Source: an uncultured Christensenellaceae bacterium
GTDB lineage: Bacteria > Bacillota > Clostridia > Christensenellales > Pumilibacteraceae
Assembly: GCA_910587455.1 (NCBI GenBank)
Contig: CAJULK010000011.1
Span: forward strand, 1-64,000
Reading direction: 5' to 3'
DNA length: 64,000 nucleotides
Shown: positions 33,594 through 41,845 of the stretch, one piece after another
Layout: each line of letters begins with the position of its first letter
Position numbering within the stretch: the stretch's first letter is position 1
Notes under the pieces: model-generated
Seen by the model: the letters and a program-made list of their open reading frames with translations, nothing else
Database searches by the model: none
What the model was told of the DNA's origin: nothing
Program-made: the position numbers and the translations under genes

Positions 33594-34480
33594 AAACGGT
33601 CGCTATCGTCGGTTGCACCGCAGTGGGAAAGTCGAACACGGCGTTGAAACTCGCAAAAAGGTTCAATGGGGTTTTGATCGGTGCGGATTCGATGCAAATA
33701 TATCGAGGATTCGATATCGGGACCGGAAAACTTACAAAATCGGAATGTGGCGACATAGAGCACTTGCTTATAGACGTTGTTGACGGCGACGCCGAATTTT
33801 CGGTAGGAGAATACGTCAAACTCGCGGACGCGGCTGTCAGCTCTGCCGTCGCGAACGGAAAAACTCCTATCATTGTCGGCGGAACGGGACTTTACGTTAA
33901 CGCCTTATTGTCGGGAAGCGATTTCGGCGGCACGGCAAAAGACGCAGACTTGAGAAACAAGTTAAAGTTTCTCGCGCATATTTTCGGCTCGCGCACTCTA
34001 CACGGATTGTTAAACAACGTAGACAAAGAGGCAGCTGCGGGTATTTCCGCAAACGATGTCAAACGCATTGTGCGAGCATTGGAAATTTTTGCGCTGACGG
34101 GGGTTTCTAAAACGAATGCCGTCGGCGGGCAAAAGCGTTATGATTATTTATTGATCGTTTTGACGTTGCCGCGTGATATATTGTATGAGCGCATAAACAA
34201 ACGTGTAGCTCAAATGTTCGACGACGGACTTATCGACGAAGCACGTTCTCTCGAGCGGTATAGCGGCTGTCAGGCGATGCAAGCGCTCGGATATAAGCAG
34301 ATCGCAGAATTTTCGGACATGCCCGTTGCGGAGTTAAAAGAATTGACTGCTCGAAAAACACGCAATTATGCCAAGCGACAAATAACTTACTTCAAAAATA
34401 TGAAACTCCATAAAGTATTTATAGATGCTCGCGACTACGATTCGGTTGAAAAATGCGTCGCCGAATTCTTGGAGAAATGA
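33572..34480 (+). CDS. miaA: tRNA dimethylallyltransferase
   Basis: MiaA transfers dimethylallyl to A37 of tRNA, giving the substrate for MiaB. The 302-residue protein has a P-loop (GCTAVGKS, residues 14-21), the DSMQIYRGFDIGTGK motif with its catalytic Asp and tRNA contacts, the GGTGLY motif and the KRQITYFKN C-terminus. I chose the GTG at 33572, which has AAGGAGA at a good spacing; starting earlier would add ~18 unconserved residues overlapping mutL. Even so it overlaps the mutL end by 22 nt, suggesting coupling. Confidence 0.93.
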   Translation: MVQADRIKTVAIVGCTAVGKSNTALKLAKRFNGVLIGADSMQIYRGFDIGTGKLTKSECGDIEHLLIDVVDGDAEFSVGEYVKLADAAVSSAVANGKTPIIVGGTGLYVNALLSGSDFGGTAKDADLRNKLKFLAHIFGSRTLHGLLNNVDKEAAAGISANDVKRIVRALEIFALTGVSKTNAVGGQKRYDYLLIVLTLPRDILYERINKRVAQMFDDGLIDEARSLERYSGCQAMQALGYKQIAEFSDMPVAELKELTARKTRNYAKRQITYFKNMKLHKVFIDARDYDSVEKCVAEFLEK

Positions 34481-34482
34481 TT

Positions 34483-35688
34483 ATGAATCTTATAATTGAA
34501 AGCGCGCTCGAAAAACTCGCGCCGCTATTTTCGGAAGTTGACAGTCGTGCGCTCGTCAATCAGAAAAAAGTACTCGACGCTTTTATAAACAATAAAATTG
34601 CCGTCAGGCATTTTACTCCGACAACGGGATACGGATACGATGACGTTGCACGGGATACGCTTAACAAGCTATATGCCGACGTATTCGGTATGAAGCAGGC
34701 AATAGTGTCTCCGTTGATTGCTTCGGGAACACACGCGCTTACAGTTGCGCTGTTCGGGCTTTTGCGCCCCGGTCAAACGCTGCTTTATGCGAGCGGCGCG
34801 CCGTACGATACGCTTGAAAACGTTATTTTCGGAAAAAAAATAGGTTCGCTCAAAGACTTCGGTATAAATTGCGAAATAGTTCCGCTTAAAGACGGCATGC
34901 CCGATATAAAAGCGATAAAGCGCGCATGTGAAAAATTTCGCCCCGCGGTTGTTGCCGTGCAGCGTTCGAGAGGATACGAAATGCGGCCCGCGTTGTCCGT
35001 TGCCGATATTGAAAATATCGCTGAAACGGCGCACTGTTTCGGCGCAAAAGTGATGGTCGATAATTGTTACGGCGAATTTACCGAAACGGTAGAACCGTCT
35101 GCCGCCGACGCTTTGGTGGGATCGCTTATTAAAAATCCCGGCGGAGGATTTGCGCCTACGGGCGGATATATTTGCGGAACCGAATCGGCGATCGAGCAGA
35201 TCGAAGGCAGGTTTACGGCGCCGTCTATCGGCAGGGAAATAGGTTCGTATGCCGCCGATTACAGACCGTTTTATCAAGGTTTTTTCACTGCGCCGCACAC
35301 TGTGGCGCAAAGCATTAAGACGGCTATGCTTTTTTCGGAAGTGTTTTCGTCGCTCGGATACGAAACTCTTCCAAAGACCGGGGAACGTTACGACGATATA
35401 GTATGCTCGATAAAATTAGGCGACGAGCGGAAATTAGTCGAGTTTTGTCGTGCCGTGCAAAGCGCTTCGCCGATAGACAGTTTTGCTGCTCCGGAGCCGT
35501 GGGACATGCCGGGATATAACGATAAAGTGATAATGGCTGCGGGCGCGTTTGTTTCGGGCGCTTCGATAGAACTTTCATGCGATGCGCCGATAAGACCGCC
35601 GTATGTCGCATATATACAAGGCGGTTTGACTTTCGAGCACGGAATAATCGCTCTCGAAAAATGCTTGGAAGCCGTCAATGTCAAATAG
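34483..35688 (+). CDS. Methionine gamma-lyase family protein (YnbB/aluminium-resistance type)
   Basis: This 401-residue PLP-dependent enzyme belongs to the YnbB family (PF06838-like), often labelled aluminium resistance protein or methionine gamma-lyase family. Visible are QAIVSPLIASGTHAL near the PLP phosphate site, AVQRSRGYEMRPALSV, MVDNCYGEF (PLP-binding Asp) and GSLIKNPGGGFAPTGGY with the candidate Schiff-base Lys. The reaction in vivo is uncertain. The gene begins 2 nt after the miaA stop with GGAG as ribosome binding site. The order miaB-mutS-mutL-miaA-ynbB is common in Clostridia; hfq, often found with miaA, is not present. Confidence 0.87.
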   Translation: MNLIIESALEKLAPLFSEVDSRALVNQKKVLDAFINNKIAVRHFTPTTGYGYDDVARDTLNKLYADVFGMKQAIVSPLIASGTHALTVALFGLLRPGQTLLYASGAPYDTLENVIFGKKIGSLKDFGINCEIVPLKDGMPDIKAIKRACEKFRPAVVAVQRSRGYEMRPALSVADIENIAETAHCFGAKVMVDNCYGEFTETVEPSAADALVGSLIKNPGGGFAPTGGYICGTESAIEQIEGRFTAPSIGREIGSYAADYRPFYQGFFTAPHTVAQSIKTAMLFSEVFSSLGYETLPKTGERYDDIVCSIKLGDERKLVEFCRAVQSASPIDSFAAPEPWDMPGYNDKVIMAAGAFVSGASIELSCDAPIRPPYVAYIQGGLTFEHGIIALEKCLEAVNVK

Positions 35689-35742
35689 AATTTGTTGCGA
35701 ACATATATTTTTTCCCGAATGTGGCATAAAGGCTCAAAATAC

Positions 35743-35771
35743 TTGATTTTTTTATACGGTTGTGCTATGCT
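35743..35771 (+). promoter_or_regulatory. Promoter of eno
   Basis: TTGATT (35743-35748), a 17-bp spacer and TATGCT (35766-35771); the leader of ~32 nt ends in AAGGAGA. Confidence 0.75.
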
Positions 35772-35809
35772 TTATAAGGTCTAACCAAATATTTTTTTAA
35801 GGAGATATT

Positions 35810-37105
35810 ATGTCTGAATTAAAGATTAAAAAGGTTGTCGCAAGAGAAATCGTCGACTCGCGAGGCAACCCCACGGTAGAAGCTGATGTCGAGCTCGAAA
35901 ACGGCGTTACCGGCAGAGGTGCGTCGCCCTCCGGCGCTTCGACCGGCGAATTCGAAGCGATCGAGCTTCGTGACGGCGATAAGTCGCGCTACGGCGGCAA
36001 AGGGGTTTCCAAAGCCGTAAACAACGTCAACACCGTTATCAACGAAGCGCTTAAGGGCGTGGACGCGTTCGATACCTATAAGGTAGACAAAGTCATGCTC
36101 GACGCGGACGGTACCGAAAATAAATCCAAACTCGGCGCGAACGCTATTCTTGCCGTATCGATCGCCGCCGCGAAAGCCGCGGCAAATGCGCTTAACATAC
36201 CGCTTTATCGCTTTATCGGCGGCAGTGCGGCTACGCGTTTGCCCGTTCCTATGATGAACATTCTCAACGGCGGTGCGCATGCCACGAATAATGTGGACGT
36301 TCAGGAATTTATGATTATGCCTGTCGGCGCAAAAACGTTTGCGGAAGGATTGCGCTGGTGCACCGAAGTGTTCCATACGCTTCAATCGTTGCTTAAGAGC
36401 AAAAACCTTGCTACGTCGGTCGGCGATGAGGGCGGTTTTGCTCCCAACCTTGCGAGCGACGAGGACGCTATTAAAAACATTCTCGAAGCTGTAAAGAAAG
36501 CCGGATTCAAAGAGGGCACCGATTTTGTTCTCGCGATGGATGCCGCGGCAAGCGAATGGAAAGGCGGAAAGAAAGGCGAGTACCGTATGCCCAAGGCGAA
36601 CAAGGTGTATACCACTGCCGAACTTATCGATCATTGGAAAAAACTTACCGAAACGTATCCTATCTATTCGCTTGAGGACGGTCTCGACGAAGAGGATTGG
36701 GACGGTTGGCAGAAACTTACCGCTGCGCTCGGCAACCGCGTACAGCTTGTCGGAGACGACTTGTTTGTAACCAACGTGAAACGTTTGCAGAAAGGTATCG
36801 ATATTAACTGCGGCAACTCCATTCTCATAAAACTCAATCAGATCGGTTCTGTATCCGAAACTATGGAAGCTATCAAACTTGCGCAGAGATCGGGATATAC
36901 CGCGGTCGTTTCACACCGCAGCGGCGAAACCGAAGATACGACTATCGCGGATCTCGCGGTAGCTCTCAATGCGGGGCAGATCAAGACCGGCGCGCCCAGC
37001 CGTTCCGAGCGTGTCGCAAAATACAATCAGCTTCTCCGCATCGAAGAAGAATTGGGATTTGCGGCGAACTATCCCGGTATCAAGACTTTCAACGTAAAAC
37101 GTTAA
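35810..37105 (+). CDS. eno: Enolase
   Basis: Enolase interconverts 2-phosphoglycerate and phosphoenolpyruvate in glycolysis. The 431-residue protein has all key elements: the N-terminal SRGNPTVEA, the GASTG loop, GGAHATNNVDVQEFMIMP, VGDEGGFAP, the metal ligand Asp in LAMDAAASE, SLEDGLDEEDW, VGDDLFVTN, ILIKLNQIGS with the catalytic Lys, and VVSHRSGETED. Synonymous codons are noticeably more biased than in neighbours, as expected for a highly expressed gene. It stands alone between its own promoter and a strong terminator. Confidence 0.97.
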   Translation: MSELKIKKVVAREIVDSRGNPTVEADVELENGVTGRGASPSGASTGEFEAIELRDGDKSRYGGKGVSKAVNNVNTVINEALKGVDAFDTYKVDKVMLDADGTENKSKLGANAILAVSIAAAKAAANALNIPLYRFIGGSAATRLPVPMMNILNGGAHATNNVDVQEFMIMPVGAKTFAEGLRWCTEVFHTLQSLLKSKNLATSVGDEGGFAPNLASDEDAIKNILEAVKKAGFKEGTDFVLAMDAAASEWKGGKKGEYRMPKANKVYTTAELIDHWKKLTETYPIYSLEDGLDEEDWDGWQKLTAALGNRVQLVGDDLFVTNVKRLQKGIDINCGNSILIKLNQIGSVSETMEAIKLAQRSGYTAVVSHRSGETEDTTIADLAVALNAGQIKTGAPSRSERVAKYNQLLRIEEELGFAANYPGIKTFNVKR

Positions 37106-37226
37106 TACGTTTTTTCGTTCGACAGTATTAACCAAAGATAAAAAGCGATTCCGAAAGTGTATAACGCATAGGAAGGTTGAAAAAATACAAAATTCAATAT
37201 GAGAGTGCACTTTTAGGGCGAGTCGA

Positions 37227-37265
37227 AGAACAGCAAGAGTTTGGAATAACTCTTGCTGTTCTTTA
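37227..37265 (+). terminator. Terminator after eno
   Basis: A perfect 15-bp stem (37227-37241 with 37248-37262), a 6-nt loop and TTTAT. It lies 121 nt after the eno stop; I see no gene in the intervening stretch. Confidence 0.85.
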
Positions 37266-37388
37266 TAGTTGTCCTACATAAAAATAATCGCAATTCAGCG
37301 GGAAATCTTATGATGCATATAGGCAATGATTTGTTATTTTCAAGCATTTATGATACAATTAATCTAATTATATAAACGGTGACATATC

Positions 37389-37835
37389 ATGATAGATATT
37401 TACAGCAAAGGAGAATATCCGGCGAATGTTTTGTCAAACTTCCACTCGAACTGCTTTGAATTTGACGGCGTGGAATGTGCGAGCATGGAAGGCTTCTTGC
37501 AGTCATTGAAATGCAAAAACGTCAAAAAGCAAAAAGAAGTTTGCGGATTGGTTGGCAAGGCAGCTAAAGCCGCAGGGTGCAAAAAGCGTTTGTGGAAGCT
37601 GACGGGTAACTTATATTGGAAAGACAAGCGCTATAAACGGAATAGCGACGCGTTTGACGCGCTTCGCTTTAATGCGTATAAGGCGCTGTTTCGTAACGAA
37701 ACTTTTCGCGGCGCTTTGGAAAGTGTAAGAAGTATAGAGCTAAAGCATACGATGGGTAAGCGCAAGAAAAGAGCTACAATACTAACCGAAGAAGAATTTA
37801 TCGGCTACCTGAATAGGCTTAAGGAATTGCTTTGA
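37389..37835 (+). CDS. NADAR/YbiA-like protein
   Basis: This 148-residue protein resembles the NADAR (YbiA) family. The LSNF motif followed by FEFDGVECASMEGFLQSLK fits the family's LSNF-(x)n-PF-x-x-(D/G)G-x-x-(F/Y)-x-(S/T)-x-E-x-x-(Y/F)-Q-x-x-K pattern, including the conserved Glu. Other elements are a Trp-rich centre and a basic C-terminus. NADAR proteins act on ADP-ribose-type or riboflavin-pathway N-glycosides, and some reverse DNA or RNA ADP-ribosylation. The basic tail and phage-like relatives make the exact substrate open. It is a lone gene with a weak GGTGA ribosome binding site. Confidence 0.65.
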   Translation: MIDIYSKGEYPANVLSNFHSNCFEFDGVECASMEGFLQSLKCKNVKKQKEVCGLVGKAAKAAGCKKRLWKLTGNLYWKDKRYKRNSDAFDALRFNAYKALFRNETFRGALESVRSIELKHTMGKRKKRATILTEEEFIGYLNRLKELL

Positions 37836-37992
37836 TTTCTCCCGAAATCAGTAATGAATTATTTTTGATGTTACTATCGGATAAAGCGACGGCGTATGCA
37901 ACGGAAGCGGTTGCTGTCACGACAAAAATCGATCGGCCGATATCGACGTGTAAATGCAATTAAAATTTGTAACTCAAAGTATTTATATACTA

Positions 37993-38021
37993 TTGCAAAT
38001 TTCTTTGCGTTGTTGTATAAT
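37993..38021 (+). promoter_or_regulatory. Promoter of the hinT-thiI operon
   Basis: TTGCAA (37993-37998), a 17-bp spacer and TATAAT (38016-38021). The genes downstream to 44113 are tightly packed with overlaps and no internal terminator is visible. Confidence 0.75.
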
Positions 38022-38038
38022 ACATAATGAGGTGATTT

Positions 38039-38395
38039 ATGGAAGGCTGTATATTTTGCAAAATTATAAACGGCGAGATCCCTTCGGAAAAGATATACGA
38101 AGACGATTTAATGATAATAATCAACGATATCGCGCCGAAAGCAAAAAAGCATTATCTTGCTATACCGAAAAAACATTATAAATTGTTTTCGGAAATGACA
38201 GAACAGGATTCCGTAGAGCTCGGCAAATGTATACGCAAAATAGGCGAACTTGCCGATTCGCTCGGTCTTGAAAACGGATTTCGTTTTATAGTCAATCAGG
38301 GTGACGATGCGGAACAAACGGTTTTCCATTTGCACATGCATCTCGTAGGCGGGCAAAAGCTCAGGATTCTCGACTACAAACAAGACAATGCGTGA
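38039..38395 (+). CDS. HIT family purine nucleoside phosphoramidase
   Basis: This 118-residue HinT-type protein has the IFCKIINGEIPSEK N-terminus and the catalytic histidine triad H97-x-H99-x-H101 (FHLHMHLVGG). The family cleaves AMP-lysine-type phosphoramidates, such as aminoacyl adenylates. The start follows GAGGTGA. Its stop overlaps the next gene by 8 nt. Confidence 0.92.
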   Translation: MEGCIFCKIINGEIPSEKIYEDDLMIIINDIAPKAKKHYLAIPKKHYKLFSEMTEQDSVELGKCIRKIGELADSLGLENGFRFIVNQGDDAEQTVFHLHMHLVGGQKLRILDYKQDNA

Positions 38396-38948
38396 CCGCA
38401 ACTTGAAAATCGGCGGGAAATCGGGATTTCGAGATTATTCCGTAATAGACGGCGCGGTTATAAGCGAATATTTTGCGGGCGGGGCGCCGTGTGATTTCGA
38501 AATACGTTTCGATTCGGCGGTAAAAACATTCGAAAAAGAATCGTCGCAAGCGTTGTGTTTACATGCCTGTAACGGCGGAAATGACGGCTTGTATCGCTAT
38601 GAGTTGATAAGACCGTTTATAATAAAGCTGTTGCTGTATCTCGGCATATTACCTAAATCAAACAAGCCCATGCTTGCTGCGCGGTTGATCGAAAACCTTG
38701 CATTACACGGAAGTTCTGACGTGAACGCCGTAATATCTGCGGAAGCGGAGCGCACGGGGATCAAAGCGGAAACAGTGGTTCGCGCACTCGATAAAGACCT
38801 AAATCCGTACGATCGCGATCTTACCGAAAAACTGTTTTTACTGACCGGGACTCGTCCGCAGACGACTAAGGACATGCTATGCGATCTGTCCGTGTATGTC
38901 GGCGGCAGATATATCGGCGGAAACGGAAATGAGAGATATATCAGATAA
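38388..38948 (+). CDS. Small protein with a Spo0A-C-like helical domain
   Basis: I do not recognise this 186-residue protein by name. Residues ~75-140 (IIKLLLYLGILPKSNKPMLA, then ARLIENLAL and AEAERTGIKAETVVRALDKDL) resemble, in pattern, the DNA-binding domain of Spo0A: a helix ending in LGI/V, a short loop, x-x-L-x-x-A-I, then the helix that contacts DNA and ends in V-x-R-A-I. The N-terminal ~70 residues are unassigned and there is no receiver domain. The next gene has the same pattern. Both precede an OmpR-type response regulator, so a role in that regulatory circuit is possible but unproven. Confidence 0.45.
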   Translation: MRDRNLKIGGKSGFRDYSVIDGAVISEYFAGGAPCDFEIRFDSAVKTFEKESSQALCLHACNGGNDGLYRYELIRPFIIKLLLYLGILPKSNKPMLAARLIENLALHGSSDVNAVISAEAERTGIKAETVVRALDKDLNPYDRDLTEKLFLLTGTRPQTTKDMLCDLSVYVGGRYIGGNGNERYIR

Positions 38949-39438
38949 TACTTACATTAAAAATTTCTGCGGTTATTGCCGCGATTATACCGCAAACGGA
39001 TATCTGTTCAACGAATATGTTTCAGTAAAAACCGTCGATTATACGCAAGCCTTCGCTTCTATATTCAACCTTATGGCGATATTGCGTTTCGACATACGTT
39101 TGAGCGGCAGTAAATTTATGTCGAAGCTCGTTGCCGATTATCTCTTCGATCCCGAATTTGATATGCCGTCTGCTATAAAGGCAGTGGCAAACGGCAGTGC
39201 AATGAGCGAAACTTACGTTACAGCTTGCATAAATGAAAGTCTTTGTACAAACGCTGAGTTTATTTCTACGGCATCGAAACTTTTTAACTTCGAAATACAT
39301 AACGATTTTCCGCCGTCTATAGATGATGCGATTCAGATTATAGCGGCACTGGCTAAAATTTATTTCAATCACGATATTACAGGCAGCTACGACAGTTTCG
39401 ATTCTGCAACAATCAGATCTAACAGGATATTTTCATGA
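38929..39438 (+). CDS. Second small protein with a Spo0A-C-like helical domain
   Basis: This 169-residue protein shares a layout with its upstream neighbour. Residues ~45-110 (FNLMAILRFDIRLSGSKFMS, SKLVADYLFDPEFDMPSAIK, SETYVTACINESL) fit the same Spo0A-C-like helix pattern, and a weaker helical repeat with HNDFPPSIDDAIQIIAALAKIYF follows. I chose the ATG at 38929, preceded by GGCGGAAACGG; it overlaps the upstream gene by 20 nt, and it overlaps the response regulator start by 4 nt (ATGA). It may be a divergent duplicate of the preceding gene. No catalytic motif is visible. Confidence 0.45.
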   Translation: MRDISDNTYIKNFCGYCRDYTANGYLFNEYVSVKTVDYTQAFASIFNLMAILRFDIRLSGSKFMSKLVADYLFDPEFDMPSAIKAVANGSAMSETYVTACINESLCTNAEFISTASKLFNFEIHNDFPPSIDDAIQIIAALAKIYFNHDITGSYDSFDSATIRSNRIFS

Positions 39439-40118
39439 ACGAAAACAAATCTAAAATACTCATAGTAGACGATGACGAGAATATTTGTCAGCTTATCGAG
39501 TTGTATCTGCGCAAAGACGGATATGACGTAGATGTTTGTAATTGCGGCGAAGCGGCGATTGAAAAGTTGCGCGAAGAAGCTTTCGACGCTGTTCTTCTTG
39601 ACGTGATGATGCCGGGTATCGACGGATTCGAAACGCTTGAGGAAGTCAGAAAGTTCAGCTATATTCCCGTAATAATGCTTTCCGCACGCGGCGAATCCAT
39701 GGACAAAATTTCCGGACTTGACAGGGGAGCCGACGATTATATAACCAAACCTTTCGAGCCGCAGGAGCTTATAGCAAGATTGAAAGCGGTATTGAGAAGA
39801 ATCAAACCCGTAACAGCCCAAAAACAGGTTGAGCTTTGTAATCTTGCTGTAAATCTTTCGGATTTTACGGTTTTGCTGGACGGAGAAAAAATAGACATGA
39901 CTCCGAAAGAAACGGAGCTTCTGTACACGCTTGCAAAAACCCCGATGCATGTCTTTACGCGAGAAGACTTGCTTAACCGAATATGGGGACAGAACTATTC
40001 GGGCGATCCTCGTACGGTCGACGTGCACATAAAGCGCATAAGAGAGAAGCTCGGCGAAAATAAGAGTTGGCGGCTTACTACCGTTTGGGGCATAGGATAC
40101 AAAATCGAGGTGGACTGA
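39435..40118 (+). CDS. OmpR/PhoB-family response regulator
   Basis: The 227-residue protein has an N-terminal receiver domain with the acidic pocket (VDDDEN), phosphoacceptor D56 in LLDVMMPG, the SAR switch residue and the K in ITKPFEP. A C-terminal winged-helix DNA-binding domain follows (TPKETELLYTLA, TREDLLNRIWG, RTVDVHIKRIREKLG, WGIGYKI). It pairs with the histidine kinase immediately downstream. The ATG overlaps the stop of the preceding small gene. Confidence 0.93.
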   Translation: MNENKSKILIVDDDENICQLIELYLRKDGYDVDVCNCGEAAIEKLREEAFDAVLLDVMMPGIDGFETLEEVRKFSYIPVIMLSARGESMDKISGLDRGADDYITKPFEPQELIARLKAVLRRIKPVTAQKQVELCNLAVNLSDFTVLLDGEKIDMTPKETELLYTLAKTPMHVFTREDLLNRIWGQNYSGDPRTVDVHIKRIREKLGENKSWRLTTVWGIGYKIEVD

Positions 40119-40124
40119 TTGGGA

Positions 40125-41258
40125 ATGTCGAACGGCGCGAGCGCAAAAAGATTTTTCAAATCTCATATTTTTCGTGCGTGCGTGATGGCGGTCGTAATGT
40201 TTTCGACGCTGTTTTTCCCGTTGGTTTTTGCGTTTCCGAATCTTGATTCGAACAATCGTTCGGTACTCGTCGCACTCGTTGTTTTTTCGTGCGTTTTCGA
40301 GCTTCTTATATATATTGTTGTTATACAACTTACCGTATACTCAAAACTCGGCTGCGCTGTAAGGAGTTTCGATTCGATGCTTCACGGCAACACTCGCGTA
40401 CGACTGAAAACAAATTCCATAGATTCGACTGCAAGCGATATTCTCGCTGCGGTGAACGCTACTTCGGAAGAATACGCACGACTCGAACAGGTGCGGCGGT
40501 CGTTTGTATCAAACGCTTCTCATGAGCTCCGCACTCCGCTGACTTCCGTGCAAGGTTTTTTGCAGGCGGTATTGGACGGAACGATTGACGAATGTGACAG
40601 AGAAAAATATCTTAAGATAGCGTTAAGCGAAACAAAGCGACTGAATACTCTTATAAATTCGATGCTCGATTTATCGCGATTGGAATCGGGTAAAAATCCG
40701 CTTATAAAAACAAAATTCAATATTACCGACGTTATGCATGAAACGGCTGCCAAATTCGAGCCTGCACTCATCAATAAAGCGCTTCAGATAAACGTAGACT
40801 GTGCGCGCGATAACTGTTACGTTTATGCCGACAAAGAAAAAATAATCCAAGTGCTTACAAATCTCGTAGACAATGCTATCAAATATTCGCCGTCTTACTC
40901 TCGCATTATTTTGACTAGCGATATCCACGACGACAAAGTGTTCGTCACCGTGCGCGATTTCGGGTACGGAATAAGCAAAAAAGATCAGATGCTTATATGG
41001 GACAGATTTTATATGACCGACAAATCTCGATCGCCCGTAAAGTCTAAGGGCTCGGGGCTGGGCTTGTCCATAGTAAAGAAGATAATCGACGACCATGACG
41101 AAATCATATGGGTCGAGAGCAATCGCGGTGCCGGCGCGACATTTATATTTTCGTTGACGCTGTTCAACCCCGCAAAGCATAAAGTCAATGTCGGCAAAGT
41201 GATCAAATCGGATGATGAAACTTCTGAAACATCGGAAATAACAACGGAGACACTATAA
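40125..41258 (+). CDS. Membrane sensor histidine kinase
   Basis: The 377-residue kinase has two membrane helices (~13-37 and ~47-70) with only a ~10-residue external loop between them, so it likely senses the membrane or a partner protein rather than a ligand. A HAMP-like linker follows, then HisKA with phospho-acceptor H133 (SHELRTPLTS) and an HATPase_c domain with N (NLVDNAIKYS), G1 (DFGYGIS), F and G2 (GSGLGLSI) boxes. I chose the ATG at 40125; TTG at 40119 is an alternative. Architecture resembles PhoR/WalK-type kinases but without a PAS domain. Its stop overlaps the next ATG (TAATG). Confidence 0.9.
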   Translation: MSNGASAKRFFKSHIFRACVMAVVMFSTLFFPLVFAFPNLDSNNRSVLVALVVFSCVFELLIYIVVIQLTVYSKLGCAVRSFDSMLHGNTRVRLKTNSIDSTASDILAAVNATSEEYARLEQVRRSFVSNASHELRTPLTSVQGFLQAVLDGTIDECDREKYLKIALSETKRLNTLINSMLDLSRLESGKNPLIKTKFNITDVMHETAAKFEPALINKALQINVDCARDNCYVYADKEKIIQVLTNLVDNAIKYSPSYSRIILTSDIHDDKVFVTVRDFGYGISKKDQMLIWDRFYMTDKSRSPVKSKGSGLGLSIVKKIIDDHDEIIWVESNRGAGATFIFSLTLFNPAKHKVNVGKVIKSDDETSETSEITTETL

Positions 41259-41845
41259 TGGAACAGTATTACGAACAGACAGTCGTCAATAAAAATATCG
41301 ATGAACGTGCAAAAAAGACAAAAGCTCTTACTATAGCCAAAACGGCATGTTTGATCATAGGTGTATTTATACTCGTATCAAGCGCAATGATGATAACGTT
41401 GTTTTGGGTTTTTATTCTGTTTGCAACGCCGTTTTTCGTCGCCACCGTCATAATAGGAAAAGTCAACAAGCGCAACAACACGGAATACGACTATGTCATC
41501 GATGACGAATATATAAAAATTACGGAAGTATATTACAGACAGCGCCGCAAACTCAAACATACTATAAGACTGCGTACCATTGAGTCCGTGGGAGTGTTTG
41601 ATTCGGAAGGCTATAAGAAGATCGAGAAAAACGCCGCGAAAAAGATTCTCGCGCTCGTAAACTACGAAGACGAAAAATCCGTTGTTTATATGTTGTATTC
41701 GACAGACAAAGGCAAGCGCATTATTTTTATAGAGCCGGATCACGGTTTTATTATGACGCTTCGCCGCGGAGTATCGGCTGTTACTGTATTCGATAAGAGC
41801 ATGTCCGAATTGGAGCGCCGACTCAATGAGGTCAATCTTGTATGA
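41258..41845 (+). CDS. Membrane protein with a PH-like cytoplasmic domain (DUF6106-like)
   Basis: The 195-residue protein has two adjacent membrane helices (~26-46 and ~49-67) followed by a ~125-residue cytoplasmic domain whose beta-rich pattern (YDYVIDDEYIKITEVYYRQRRK, SVVYMLYS, KRIIFIEPDH) suggests a PH-like fold. It recalls the family DUF6106, unassigned in function; this match is from memory and not certain. It is coupled by overlaps to the histidine kinase upstream and the cysteine desulfurase downstream. Confidence 0.55.
   Translation: MEQYYEQTVVNKNIDERAKKTKALTIAKTACLIIGVFILVSSAMMITLFWVFILFATPFFVATVIIGKVNKRNNTEYDYVIDDEYIKITEVYYRQRRKLKHTIRLRTIESVGVFDSEGYKKIEKNAAKKILALVNYEDEKSVVYMLYSTDKGKRIIFIEPDHGFIMTLRRGVSAVTVFDKSMSELERRLNEVNLV

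Noticed and set aside
37106..37388. Possible small RNA between eno and the NADAR-like gene.
   Set aside because: Apart from the strong terminator at 37227-37265 I see no independent promoter or structure that would justify an RNA gene.
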